46,843 nt of DNA from an uncultured Lachnospiraceae bacterium (GCA_910577165.1 CAJTLX010000024.1:1-46843); one strand, 5' to 3'. Positions 25,015 to 33,549 are shown, counted from the first letter of the stretch. Program-made: numbers and translations. The notes: a model not told the origin generated them from the sequence alone.

Positions 25015-26406
25015 TTATTGTCCCAGTGTAATCTGCGCACCCTCTCGAATCTGCTCATCCGCGTTAGTTGCAAAAGTACTTACCGGAGTTCCCTCGATCA
25101 TCCCGGAAAAAATTGTCCAGTTTGCATCCCAGTACTTCTCAATTCCAATTGGTGCGAAATTGATATGTTCCGCTAAGGTCTGCATCAAATCAAATTCTTC
25201 CTGTCCATAAGTGGCAATCTGCTTGGTGGTATTATGTTCTTTTAATAATTCATATGCCATTCTTGCAAAGACAGCGGCACCCTCCGGATTTTGGCTTGTT
25301 ACCGGGATTGCGAAACCACTTAAACTTCCGCCACACTCATACTTCTCTCCCGAAGGACCTGTCGGCAGTGGTGCCCACTCGATCTCATAGTCACAAGGGT
25401 ATGCGGTGATTGCTGCAAAGCTGTACTCACAGGTCATTGCCAGTTTTCCGCTCTTGAAATTGCTGATAAATTTATCCCCGTCCGGACGCTCCATAAATTT
25501 ATCCGTGATATAGCCATTTTGCAGGAAGGTAAAGGCCTCGGTTGCCTGTGGGCTTAAATAATTGCTCGACACGCCGTTCGGATCGTCATAATTGATACTT
25601 ACTGTGCCATTTGCATTTAGCATCTGAACATAGAACGAATCCCACCAGCCAAAACCAAATACATCCGGATTGCCATCCCCGTCCGTATCCCCGGTCATAT
25701 CAAGTGCTACCTGTCTGAAGGTATCCCAATTCCAGTTCCCCTCATTAAAATACTCCATCGGGGTCTTAATTCCGTTCTGCTCAAATAAAGTCTTGTTGTA
25801 GCTGATTACCACCGGGGCAGCATCCGCGCCCGCCGCATAAGGCTTTCCATTGTAGGTGAATGCCTTTGTCACGCTGTCATACCAGAACCCATCATTTAGA
25901 TCGATATACTGAGAGATATCCTGCACAATATTTTTCGCGCCATAAATTGGAAAATTTTGGTCATGCGCCTGTGCCAGATCGCAGACTTCCCCGGCATTTA
26001 CCATACTGATCACAGTACTTGCCTGGTCGCCCCAGCCCACACCGATAATCTCTACCTTGCCGCCATATTTCTTCTCAAATTCCTCCTTGGTCGTCCAGAC
26101 TAAATTGAATGCGTCCGGATCTTCCTCTTTCGCCGCTTTCCATGCCTCCTCAGTCATATCCCAGACAATGGTTAAATTCGCATTGGCAAGGCTGTCCGGC
26201 AAACTGCCCTTTATCTCCTCCTCCTTCTTCTCCCCGTCCGATTCCTCCTTCTTTTCGCTCTCGTCGTCTTTTTCCTCCTCCTTCTTGTCTGGCTGCTCAT
26301 CGCTCTTTATCGGGGTCGGTGTACCCTTCTCGTCGGACGGGCTTCCTCCGCATGCTGCTAACCCCATTGCACCCGCCAGTGCCAACGCTAAAATTTTCTT
26401 TCTCAT
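25015..26406 (-). CDS. Sugar ABC transporter substrate-binding lipoprotein
   Basis: A 463-residue family 1 solute-binding protein. The signal peptide ends at the lipobox MGLAAC (cysteine near residue 19), then a highly charged Lys/Glu/Asp linker of about 50 residues precedes the binding domain (TIVWDMTEEAWKAAKEE onward). Features include YAAGADAAPVVISYNKTLFE, WDTFRQVALDMTGDTDGDGN with a calcium-like Asp/Asn loop, and GGSLSGFAIPVTSQNPEGA near the C-terminus. It follows the two permeases and precedes the GH32-like lipoprotein. Substrate inferred from context: fructo-oligosaccharide. Confidence 0.94.
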   Translation of the reverse strand: MRKKILALALAGAMGLAACGGSPSDEKGTPTPIKSDEQPDKKEEEKDDESEKKEESDGEKKEEEIKGSLPDSLANANLTIVWDMTEEAWKAAKEEDPDAFNLVWTTKEEFEKKYGGKVEIIGVGWGDQASTVISMVNAGEVCDLAQAHDQNFPIYGAKNIVQDISQYIDLNDGFWYDSVTKAFTYNGKPYAAGADAAPVVISYNKTLFEQNGIKTPMEYFNEGNWNWDTFRQVALDMTGDTDGDGNPDVFGFGWWDSFYVQMLNANGTVSINYDDPNGVSSNYLSPQATEAFTFLQNGYITDKFMERPDGDKFISNFKSGKLAMTCEYSFAAITAYPCDYEIEWAPLPTGPSGEKYECGGSLSGFAIPVTSQNPEGAAVFARMAYELLKEHNTTKQIATYGQEEFDLMQTLAEHINFAPIGIEKYWDANWTIFSGMIEGTPVSTFATNADEQIREGAQITLGQ

Positions 26407-26427
26407 TTCTCTCTCTCCTTTTCTTTT

Positions 26428-27381
26428 TTATTTGATGCCTATATGTTCAATGCTGTCGGCAAGCTTGCGCTGTGCCACGATATACAGCAAAAACATCGGT
26501 AAGATCGCAAGCAGACAGCCCGCCTGAATTCTTGTCTGAACTCGGATAGGGTCGGTGGTCGTCTGCCCGCCAATCAGTGCTGCTAAGTCCACCCGCAGCG
26601 AGGAAAGTGCCACAATCAATGTCCTCATCTTTGTTCCAAGAAGCTGCTTTGACAGATAATAATCATTAAAATGCCAGACAAACGAGAACAAAAATACGGT
26701 CACAATTGCATTCTTTGCATTTGGGAGCATAATATGAAAAAATGTTCTAAGCGGTCCGCTGCCATCCACATATGCAGATTCCTCTAATGCGGAGGACATC
26801 CCCTCGAAAAACTGCTTAAAAATATAAATGTAAAGCCCGGAGCGAATCCCCGCCCCAAGTGCCGATGGGATAAAAAAGGAAAGTTTATTTCCCACCAGAT
26901 TGATTGCCAAGTCCCCGCCCGTTAATTTTGAGATCAGGGACATTATGCCAAACGGATTAAAATATTTCATATTGGAATAATACGGCAGGATAATGGTCTG
27001 TGTCGGGACAATTAAAGTCAATATCACACAGGCGAAAAATATATTTTTCATTGGAAATTTATATCTTGCAAACCCATATCCCGCCAATGCGCAGGAAATC
27101 ACATCCAGGATAGCACATCCTAAGCCAATCTGAAGACTTTGGCTGAGCGCGTCCATATATTTCATGGTTTTAAAGGCATCCTGAAATCCGGTTGCGGACA
27201 AATGTTTCGGTATCCATATTACACTCGGATCGTATGAGTCCGTCGGGGCCTTGATTGACGCGCTGATCATATAGAGAACCGGGTAGAGGAGCTGATATGC
27301 CAGGAGAATTAAAATGGCATATTTTGCAAGCATCCAAAACCATTTCCCATTTTTTATCCGATACATCATCTTTGTTTTCAT
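26428..27381 (-). CDS. Carbohydrate ABC transporter permease (MalG type)
   Basis: A 317-residue inner-membrane permease with about six hydrophobic segments, the first near residues 14-36. The EAA loop, which docks the ATPase, reads ALEESAYVDGSGPLRTFFHI followed by MLPNAKNAI. The position after the MalF-type permease is usual. No ATPase is encoded in the operon; as in many Firmicutes, a shared MsmX/UgpC-type ATPase elsewhere is likely used. Confidence 0.95.
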   Translation of the reverse strand: MKTKMMYRIKNGKWFWMLAKYAILILLAYQLLYPVLYMISASIKAPTDSYDPSVIWIPKHLSATGFQDAFKTMKYMDALSQSLQIGLGCAILDVISCALAGYGFARYKFPMKNIFFACVILTLIVPTQTIILPYYSNMKYFNPFGIMSLISKLTGGDLAINLVGNKLSFFIPSALGAGIRSGLYIYIFKQFFEGMSSALEESAYVDGSGPLRTFFHIMLPNAKNAIVTVFLFSFVWHFNDYYLSKQLLGTKMRTLIVALSSLRVDLAALIGGQTTTDPIRVQTRIQAGCLLAILPMFLLYIVAQRKLADSIEHIGIK

Positions 27382-27390
27382 TCTCTCCTC

Positions 27391-28278
27391 CTAGTCCTCC
27401 GGACGGACGATAAAGTGCCGCATCAACAGATACACAACGATAAGAACCACAGCAATCATAATGAAATACAGGATGGACAAGGCACTGGCATAGCCAAAGC
27501 GCACATTGGAGAATGCCGTATTATAGATCATCTGAATAATCTGGTTCCCGAAATCCGAGAAAATATCGATCACGCTGTAGACCACATTCAGCAAGATCAT
27601 CGGCGTAAGCATTGGAAGGGTAATCTTAAAAAACTGCTCCAGCGCGTTCGCCCCCTCTAACTGCGCTGCCTCATAGACATATTCCGGGATATTGTGAAGC
27701 CCCGCGAGGAAGAGAAGAATCTGCACGCCGGATCGCCAGGTCAAATCAAAAATCTTACTGATAATATTGTTGACAAATTCAATCACATTCATCGGCAGAC
27801 CCATCGAGGAAAACAGCCCGGTAAGCCCCCCGCCGGAAAAGAGATAGACCGTTTCCGCCCCCTTTACACCGGAGGAAAATACATCCTGCTTCATAATATC
27901 CATCAAAACGCCCGACCCGATAATTACCGGGAGAAAGGCGATCGCCCGCATTGTTGTTCTTCCCGGATATTCCTTTTTTAACAGCAGCGCGAAGCATAAA
28001 CTGTAGACCAGGATAAGGGGAACGGTGATCAAATCCTTTAGGGAATTGGCGCACTGGACAATAAAATCTGTATCCCTAAACAGTGCGTAGGAAAAATTGT
28101 AGGTTCCCACCCAAGTTCCTACCATCCCCTTCTCCGTCGTTTCCAAATCCTGAAAAGCGTAGAGGCAGGACTGGATAAACGGCACGATGAAAAAGAGAAG
28201 AAATCCTAACAGCCAGGGGGTGATAAACAAAAACCCATAGATTTTCTTTTTTGTCGTATATGGAATTTTCTTTTTCAT
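27391..28278 (-). CDS. Sugar ABC transporter permease (MalF type)
   Basis: A 295-residue permease with about six hydrophobic segments (first FLFITPWLLGFLLFFIVPFI, residues 16-35). The EAA loop is VYEAAQLEGANALEQFFKIT followed by LPMLTPMIL. Its ATG overlaps the stop of the upstream damaged gene by four bases, so it was once translationally coupled to it; its translation may now depend on its own ribosome site (GGGGGAAG upstream). Confidence 0.95.
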   Translation of the reverse strand: MKKKIPYTTKKKIYGFLFITPWLLGFLLFFIVPFIQSCLYAFQDLETTEKGMVGTWVGTYNFSYALFRDTDFIVQCANSLKDLITVPLILVYSLCFALLLKKEYPGRTTMRAIAFLPVIIGSGVLMDIMKQDVFSSGVKGAETVYLFSGGGLTGLFSSMGLPMNVIEFVNNIISKIFDLTWRSGVQILLFLAGLHNIPEYVYEAAQLEGANALEQFFKITLPMLTPMILLNVVYSVIDIFSDFGNQIIQMIYNTAFSNVRFGYASALSILYFIMIAVVLIVVYLLMRHFIVRPED

Positions 28279-29190
28279 TTTACTTCCCCCTCTCGCATAA
28301 AGCCCATTGCCGGAACCAGGGTATCCCCAATCCGAATGGACTCTTTTTGATAATTTACATAGATCACTGTCCCATCCTGATAAGTGGATTCATAGACCCC
28401 ATCCGAAACCTTTCTATGCTGAACGAGTGCCTGACCACAGACATTATCCAGTGTGGAAAGTTCACCAAGCATCTCCTCTATCTCCTCTTTCCAGTCCGAC
28501 CAGGCAATGGAATAAAATTTCTGGTAGTCTGTTTCCTGCAAAGTATCCGGTGCCGCTGCCATCAGCAAAAAGGAAGGGCTAACCCCGTACTCAACACAGT
28601 GCAAAAACATCTCCCGGATATTTCCGCTCTCGTTGAGCGGCTCGCTGTAGAGTGCTGCTGTTCCGCCCATGACCATCTGATAAAACGGAACGGTTTCATC
28701 TTCAATATCGTATTGGCTGGAAAAAACTGGAACATCGGTGATCCCATCCGCATAGGGAAAGGCGTAGGCATAGGCTCCCTCAAGCAAAAGCTTATCAAGA
28801 GAATCCGCCGCGATTTTAAGTGCCTCCTCCCAGTACGCGCCAGTTTCATTTGCAGAAATACTCTCTCTTCGAAAATCCGAGTATATATGATTGGCAAGTG
28901 AGGCAAACCCAAGAGCATCCACATTTCTTTTCTCTGCACTCTTTAACAGTGAATTTATAATCTTTTCCTCGTATTTTGGCGATATCAGATAACGGGCACT
29001 GCCGGAATCCTTCGCCCCCGTGGTCAACAGATAATCGTACTGGATCGAGGCTGACCTTGATACATTGCGCACTCCATGAATAGCGCGATACCCATTGCCG
29101 GATTTTTTGATGGTGATCGGATCATAGATCGGATAAAATGGGACTCCTGCCACTTTCAGTGCCTCCTCCATCTTCTGGATTGTAAGGCAA
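28275..29190 (-). pseudogene. DUF5696 gene, 3' fragment
   Basis: From KMEEALKVAGVPFYPIYDPI onward the frame matches the C-terminal half of DUF5696 proteins, which accompany sugar ABC importers in Lachnospiraceae: TTGAKDSGSARYLISP, VDALGFASLANHIYSDFRRE, GAYAYAFPYADGITDVPVF, VPFYQMVMGGTAALYSEPLN and ECVEYGVSPSF-like CVEYGVSPSFLLMAAAP. The N-terminal half of the family is absent. The frame can be read from an ATG at 29222, but that ATG is inside another gene fragment, in a different frame, and has no ribosome site. I regard this as the remnant of a deletion; about 300 residues survive of a protein normally more than twice as long. Confidence 0.75.
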
Positions 29191-29913
29191 GGTGTAGGGA
29201 CTTGAGCGATCATATACCGCATACAGCACGGAGGAAGATTTCATATTTGGCATCTCCGCCTCAATCTGGCGGTAAAAATCCTTCTCCACTTTATTCTGCC
29301 CACCCTGTTTTGAGAGATATTCCTCATAGGAAGGAATCTCTTCCTGGTACAATCGCAGATAGCGCACAAGCCCGGACTGGCTAACTCCTAAAAGCAGGAT
29401 GGAATGTTTTCCCGCCTTTAGTTCCAGGGCAAGCCTCTCCTTTTTCCCAATCCGAAAAGGCTCCTCCACCCAGAGATTGGCCTCACTCTGTACCGGACGA
29501 ATCTCATCGCCCGATGCCGCATGGCGAAAGCCCTTATCATCCACCCAGATCCTTGTCAGAGTAATATTGGAATTTAATGCCTTCCCATCGATGGTAAGAG
29601 CAAATTCCAACTCCTGCCCGTTTCCCTCAAGCGGCATATACCCCGCGCTTAAATAGTAGGTTCCATCCTCCGGCACAAAAAATTCCCATTGGCTACCTAA
29701 ATCGCCCTCGATAAGGATACTGTCCTCCTCCCCCTGCGCCATACAGTAAATCCCGTCCCTTTCGAGATCAAGATTTCCTGACAAAATCCCCGTTCCCTCG
29801 CTGCGCAGGAAATCTTCTCCATGTGGGGCAAGCAGAGCCAGAATCACAAAAACAATCAGTGCTGTGGCAAGAATTCCACACAATACCATTGTTCTTTTTT
29901 GATTTTTCTCCAT
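29122..29913 (-). pseudogene. Large transporter-associated protein, 5' fragment
   Basis: Starts at ATG 29913 behind GGAGGGATG, with one membrane segment (VLCGILATALIVFVILALLA, residues 10-29) and a carbohydrate-binding-like beta domain (WEFFVPEDGTYYLSAGYMPL, ELKAGKHSILLLGV). The part ending EIPSYEEYLSKQ and SSSVLYAVYDRSSPYTLP resembles, from memory, the N-terminus of the very large extracellular binding proteins of DUF5696-type loci, which run to about 900-1000 residues. After YNPE the frame loses similarity and stops at 29122, about 20 codons later, while the DUF5696 fragment continues in another frame. This looks like the 5' end of one gene fused to the 3' end of another. Confidence 0.7.
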
Positions 29914-30325
29914 ATTTACATCCCTCCAAATGCGATTATGTTTCTGTTTCTTGTATGTATTATACAATGTTAATTTACATTTTGCAAACATTTTATTTTT
30001 CAAATGTAAACTTTGTAAATTTAATATAAATTTCAAATGTAAATTTTATGCAATATGCACAAAACACCTGTTTTATTTATGGGTAAAAATACTAATTTGC
30101 AGGTTTTTGGAGGAAAAACATAGAAAAATTGTTCTTGATTTGCTATAATTAAACTGGAAAATCTGCCAGAGTTTTAGGAAATATATCTAAATTATTAAAG
30201 ATTATACTACTTTGATAAAATAAATTTCAAAATTGTAAATCGATGTAAACATTTAAGAATGCCTCTGGCGTTCTTGTTGCGGGGCGCGTATCATGCCTTG
30301 ACATATGAATGGAAGGAGCAGGACG
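29914..30325. other. Divergent intergenic region with repeated AAATGTAAA
   Basis: A 412-base AT-rich gap without a coding frame. It holds the minus-strand promoter of the ABC operon, three copies of AAATGTAAA (29974-29982 inverted, 30002-30010, 30035-30043), a partial copy ATGTAAA at 30243, a TTGTAT/ATACAA inverted repeat at 29951-29967, an extended -10 TGCTATAAT on the plus strand at 30141-30149 that may serve the HAD gene, and a nine-pair hairpin AAGAATGCC/GGCGTTCTT at 30255-30275. Confidence 0.6.
29959..29987 (-). promoter_or_regulatory. Promoter of the sugar ABC operon
   Basis: Minus-strand -35 TTGCAA (29987-29982), 17-base spacer, -10 TATAAT (29964-29959). One AAATGTAAA copy lies in the spacer, a good place for an operator. 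Confidence 0.78.
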
Positions 30326-31126
30326 ATGAAATACAAACTTCTATGCACAGACCTTGATGGCACATTGCTTACCGATGATAAGAAGATAAGGGAGTCCGAT
30401 CGAGCCGCACTTAGACAGGTCAGCGAGCAGGGGATGAAAATTGCTCTGGTCACTAGCAGAATGCCGACAGTCACAGAGCCGATCGCCAAAGAATTAGGGA
30501 TTCCCTGTATTATTGCTTGCAGTGGAGGCACTTGTATTATGGAAGGAGGAAATTATCTTTACGCACAGTATTTGTCAGTAGAAACTCTTAGTGAAATATA
30601 TGAAAGTATAAAGGAGTTCAACATCCCCCTCTCGATCTATCGGGATCAGCAGTGGTTTGTCACAAAAAAAGACCGATTTATCACGGACGAGGAAAAAATC
30701 GTACATTATTCGGCAGAACTTATCTCGGCAGAAGAAGTCCTCCCCCAATGGAAAAAGGAGGGGAAAGGAGCGAATAAACTATTGATTGGAGCAGAAACTG
30801 CTCTGGCAGAACAAATTTTCCAGCTACTTCAAAATCGAAAAGATGTGGAAATTACTCATACTTCCCCCAATCATCTGGATATATTTCCCAGAGGAGTAAA
30901 TAAAGGAATGGCATTTCGCATAATTTGCGAAAAGAAAGGGATAAGAAAAGAGGAAACAATTGCTTTTGGTGACCAGGAACCGGATATCCCTATGTTGGAG
31001 GAAGCCTCTCTCTCCATTGCCATGGGAAATGCCATAGACAGATTAAAAGAAAAAGCAGATTTTGTCACAAAAACAAATAATGAATCTGGAATTGCATATG
31101 CATTAACTCACTATCTGGACAAATAA
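30326..31126 (+). CDS. Cof-type HAD-IIB family phosphatase
   Basis: A 266-residue haloacid-dehalogenase phosphatase of the Cof subgroup, acting on sugar phosphates or other small phosphates. The nucleophile motif is LLCTDLDGTLLTDD (D9), motif II is in IALVTSRMP, the large C2 cap lies between, and motifs III and IV are NKGMAFRIICEKKG and IAFGDQEPDIPMLEEA. The start ATG at 30326 has GGAAGGAG eight bases upstream; a longer start at 30305 has none. It sits between the fructoside importer and the GH172-PHP pair, facing away from the importer. Confidence 0.94.
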   Translation: MKYKLLCTDLDGTLLTDDKKIRESDRAALRQVSEQGMKIALVTSRMPTVTEPIAKELGIPCIIACSGGTCIMEGGNYLYAQYLSVETLSEIYESIKEFNIPLSIYRDQQWFVTKKDRFITDEEKIVHYSAELISAEEVLPQWKKEGKGANKLLIGAETALAEQIFQLLQNRKDVEITHTSPNHLDIFPRGVNKGMAFRIICEKKGIRKEETIAFGDQEPDIPMLEEASLSIAMGNAIDRLKEKADFVTKTNNESGIAYALTHYLDK

Positions 31127-31150
31127 GAAAAGAATGAATAATTAATACAG

Positions 31151-31207
31151 GCGGGAATGCTGCATTATAACCTATTTTCTCAATGCAACATTCCCGGCAC
31201 TTTTATT
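31151..31207 (+). terminator. Terminator of the HAD gene
   Basis: GCGGGAATG-TGCATT pairs with AATGCA-CATTCCCGGC around a short loop, followed by ACTTTTATTT on the plus strand. The last bases overlap the stop codon of the converging GH172 gene. Confidence 0.8.
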
Positions 31208-32231
31208 TCATTATCATCTCAGAATCCTCTGGCAATGGCTTTAACAGTTCATGTGGTAAGGTCTGATACCAGAATGCAACCGAAGTATAATCATCATATC
31301 TAGGTCCCGTCCACCCCAGATTATCTAATGTCATCCGAAAGCCAGTTTCAAAGTGAATAGGATCCGGCACATGGAACCGGTACAGCAAAAACCGCTGCTG
31401 GCCATTGTAAAAGGCAGAATTATCGCCAAGAATAGCGAACATTCCCGCATAGAAACCACTGTAAGTATGATACTGTTTTAAATAGATATCGTTGCCAAAT
31501 CCGTAGGAACCTCCGAAATAATCTTCCGTGCCCGTATAGTGAATAGAAGGATAGATATCATCGTCAATATACATTCGCGCCTCGCCTTCCACCCAGCAGG
31601 TATTGTTGCCGTTCATCCCGGCGGCAAACGTCAATCCGACAAATTGCCCCCTCCCCTTAATCTGATCAATCACGGTGTAGGAACGCCCCTTTTGCACGGG
31701 ATGTTCCTGTCTGTAGGATGCATGGAAATACCCAATATTTTCCGGAAGAGTCCGGTAACATCCCGTTATCATGTAAAAGAGAGTTTTATTCTCATTGCTG
31801 CGGTTTTCCATTGTGATTCGACAGTGCTTCAAAAAAGGCATCTCCCAGTAAGAATTAAATCCTCTCCCCGGCGCGGTCAGAATCTTGGCGGAATTTAAAA
31901 TAGGATATTTTCCCTCCCGATCTTCAAAATTTTCATCGTAGGCACAGCCGAAAAAAGCGGAGATCGGTACTTCCACCGAAGGATTTTCATCCCCCTCCCA
32001 ATAGATCCGCAGGATAAAGCTATGCCCAACATACCCGGTAAACCAGATATGTTGAATTACCCCCGATCCGTCAATATCCGCAAGAGTAACCGTTTCTCCC
32101 GGCGGGATCTCAATGCAGGGGCGAAGTTTGGTACAATCTTTCCCCCTAGAGCCGCCTCCCCTTACCCCGGTGGGATTTTCAGCGGAAAAACTAAAGGTTT
32201 TCATCTCCTGAATCAGACAGTATTCTTCCAT
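31203..32231 (-). CDS. GH172 (DUF2961) glycoside hydrolase
   Basis: A 342-residue cytoplasmic protein with the DUF2961 domain: GGSRGKDCTKLRPCIEIPPG, ADIDGSGVIQHIWFTG, then a jelly-roll core, HYTGTEDYFGGSYGFG and the late IHFETGFRMTLDNLGW. DUF2961 is now glycoside hydrolase family 172, whose characterised members act on alpha-D-fructofuranosides (difructose dianhydride I synthase/hydrolase) or alpha-D-arabinofuranosides; the family forms trimers sharing active sites. The fructan genes nearby make a fructose-containing substrate attractive. The start is three bases after the PHP-gene stop, so the two form one operon. Confidence 0.9.
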   Translation of the reverse strand: MEEYCLIQEMKTFSFSAENPTGVRGGGSRGKDCTKLRPCIEIPPGETVTLADIDGSGVIQHIWFTGYVGHSFILRIYWEGDENPSVEVPISAFFGCAYDENFEDREGKYPILNSAKILTAPGRGFNSYWEMPFLKHCRITMENRSNENKTLFYMITGCYRTLPENIGYFHASYRQEHPVQKGRSYTVIDQIKGRGQFVGLTFAAGMNGNNTCWVEGEARMYIDDDIYPSIHYTGTEDYFGGSYGFGNDIYLKQYHTYSGFYAGMFAILGDNSAFYNGQQRFLLYRFHVPDPIHFETGFRMTLDNLGWTGPRYDDYTSVAFWYQTLPHELLKPLPEDSEMIMK

Positions 32232-32233
32232 TT

Positions 32234-33007
32234 TTATGCCTCCCCTTTTTTGTATAAAGTAAATTTTCCATCTCTTTCATATCGCATAATATCAAATTCC
32301 AGATCCTGCCCCGGCTTATTTACCCGTCCCGGTACAACAATCGGGGAAAATCCCTTCCCGGAGCGCACAAGCCTTACAAAATCCTCAATGCAGTTTAATT
32401 TTTTTTCGGTTTCAATGCCGGAAGGGGTCTGTCCCCACTCAATATTATGCATATCTGTTCCCCCAGTCATCGGCAGTCCATATTTCTTTGCATATTCCGG
32501 AACAAGGTCATCCATATATGGCTGGTTTCCGATATTGATATACTCCACCGCATCCACAAAATACGGGTTTAAGCGCACGGCATTGAGATAGTTTCGCTCG
32601 CGGTACGGGTGCGCCTGCACCACAAGACCGCCCGCCTGATGTATCCGGTCGTAGTACGCTTCTCTTGTATCCTCCATAATCTCTGGGTGTGCTTTAAGCC
32701 ATGCCTTATCCAAGCCATAGGTTAGATATTCGTCGCCCTCAAAATTAAACTCCCAGCCCAAAAGCACTAAAAGCCCCGCCTGATCCCCTTCCTCCTTCGC
32801 CAGTTCATACCCCCTGCAAAATGCGTCAATCCTCTCCTCCCAAAGTAACTTACGCGAGACTCCACAATTTCCATTAAAAAAATGATCGGTAAAAATAATC
32901 CCATCATAGCCATGATCCTGATAAAATTTTATATAGTCCTTTGCAGGGGTATGTCCGCAGGCACTGACCTCCTTGGTATGTAAATGTGTTTCATAGCGAT
33001 ATCCCAT
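32234..33007 (-). CDS. PHP-domain metal-dependent phosphoesterase
   Basis: A 257-residue protein of the polymerase-and-histidinol-phosphatase superfamily. Metal-binding motifs are seen: the first HLHTKEVSACGH, then FTDHFFNG near residue 40, LLGWEFNFEGDEYL, VVQAHPYRERN near residue 128 and GGTDMHNIEWG near residue 187. It belongs to the group of PHP proteins with unknown substrate, distinct from the nucleotide phosphatase at 39336. It leads the two-gene unit with GH172. A structured element and the 6S RNA terminator lie directly upstream; no separate promoter was recognised. Confidence 0.92.
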   Translation of the reverse strand: MGYRYETHLHTKEVSACGHTPAKDYIKFYQDHGYDGIIFTDHFFNGNCGVSRKLLWEERIDAFCRGYELAKEEGDQAGLLVLLGWEFNFEGDEYLTYGLDKAWLKAHPEIMEDTREAYYDRIHQAGGLVVQAHPYRERNYLNAVRLNPYFVDAVEYINIGNQPYMDDLVPEYAKKYGLPMTGGTDMHNIEWGQTPSGIETEKKLNCIEDFVRLVRSGKGFSPIVVPGRVNKPGQDLEFDIMRYERDGKFTLYKKGEA

Positions 33008-33040
33008 TTTCGCGTCCTCTTTTCTATTTAATTATTTTCA

Positions 33041-33150
33041 CTCGCGGGTTTGCATACAAATCGAGTAGGAGACGGTTTTTCCTCCTACTCGCCGCGCGAC
33101 CCGCATGCTGCGTTAGCAGCAAATTTCCATATGCGGGTCTGCGCAAAAAA
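33041..33150 (-). repeat. Structured repeat element, copy B
   Basis: Read on the minus strand: GCGC, bulged A, then GACCCGCA pairs with TGCGGGTC and GCGC; the 5' side carries TATGGAAATTT, followed by an inner hairpin GCTGC-TAAC-GCAGC. A second hairpin follows, GCGAGTAGGAG with CTCCTACTCG. The order of parts matches copy A at 12711-12801, yet the stems differ in sequence and keep pairing. It begins directly after the T-run of the 6S RNA terminator and ends about 40 bases before the PHP gene. Confidence 0.7.
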
Positions 33151-33170
33151 GCGGGATCAAATGATCCCGC
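33145..33170 (-). terminator. Terminator of the 6S RNA candidate
   Basis: On the minus strand GCGGGATCA pairs perfectly with TGATCCCGC around AT, followed by six T residues. Confidence 0.93.
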
Positions 33171-33380
33171 CCAAAAGTAAACCACCAAGGCCTCTTTTTG
33201 TAACCCCCAAAATGCCGACTCCTGTGTTTTGACTCCTAGCAAATGCTAGGTGGGTAACCGCAATTGAGCTTGCTGTCTTCCACTGCACATTCGGAGGCCT
33301 GACATCCACTCAACGATATAGGAATCCCTTTTAAAGTACTGTAGGTTCAAAACTACAAGAGTTACCGTACACCTCAGGAT
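33145..33380 (-). ncRNA. ssrS: 6S RNA candidate
   Basis: A non-coding minus-strand unit with a consensus promoter and strong terminator. The predicted transcript, about 200 bases before the terminator, folds with paired ends: AAACC near the start with GGTTT at 33183-33179, CC-GAGG with CCT-GG, and GTAACTC with GGGTTAC. A large central bubble follows, with a TGTAG/CTACA hairpin on the 5' side and CCTAGCA/TGCTAGG on the 3' side, then a closed apical stem TTGAG/CTCAA with TGTC/GACA. A rod with paired ends and an open centre holding a 3' hairpin is the form of clostridial 6S RNA, which binds RNA polymerase in stationary phase. The TTACCCACCTAGC block also fits that family as I remember it. Confidence 0.72.
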
Positions 33381-33386
33381 GGTTTT

Positions 33387-33415
33387 ATTATACCCCAAAT
33401 TGCCCAAATAATCAA
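33387..33415 (-). promoter_or_regulatory. Promoter of the 6S RNA candidate
   Basis: Minus-strand -35 TTGATT (33415-33410), 17-base spacer, -10 TATAAT (33392-33387); transcription expected to start near 33380. Confidence 0.85.
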
Positions 33416-33483
33416 GGTGTTTTTCGCATTTTTTCAGTGATTTTTTGGTATATTTGTCCAAATTTTCTAAATTCCAAAAATTT

Positions 33484-33549
33484 CTAATTCCTACTAAAAT
33501 TTCACTCCTCTTTTTCCTAATTCCTGCCAAAATTTCACTTCTCTTTTGC
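33484..33549. repeat. 33-bp tandem repeat at the histidine kinase 3' end
   Basis: Two adjacent 33-base units (33484-33516 and 33517-33549), sharing CTAATTCCT, AAAATTTCACT and CTCTTTT, with about four differences. The second unit contains the stop codon of the kinase. Confidence 0.75.

Noticed and set aside
30255..30275. Nine-pair hairpin before the HAD gene as a terminator
   Set aside because: No T-run on either strand and no gene ending there.
33041..33150. Copy B as a riboswitch for the PHP gene
   Set aside because: Copy A has the same build but no gene downstream in that orientation, so a leader role is not supported.
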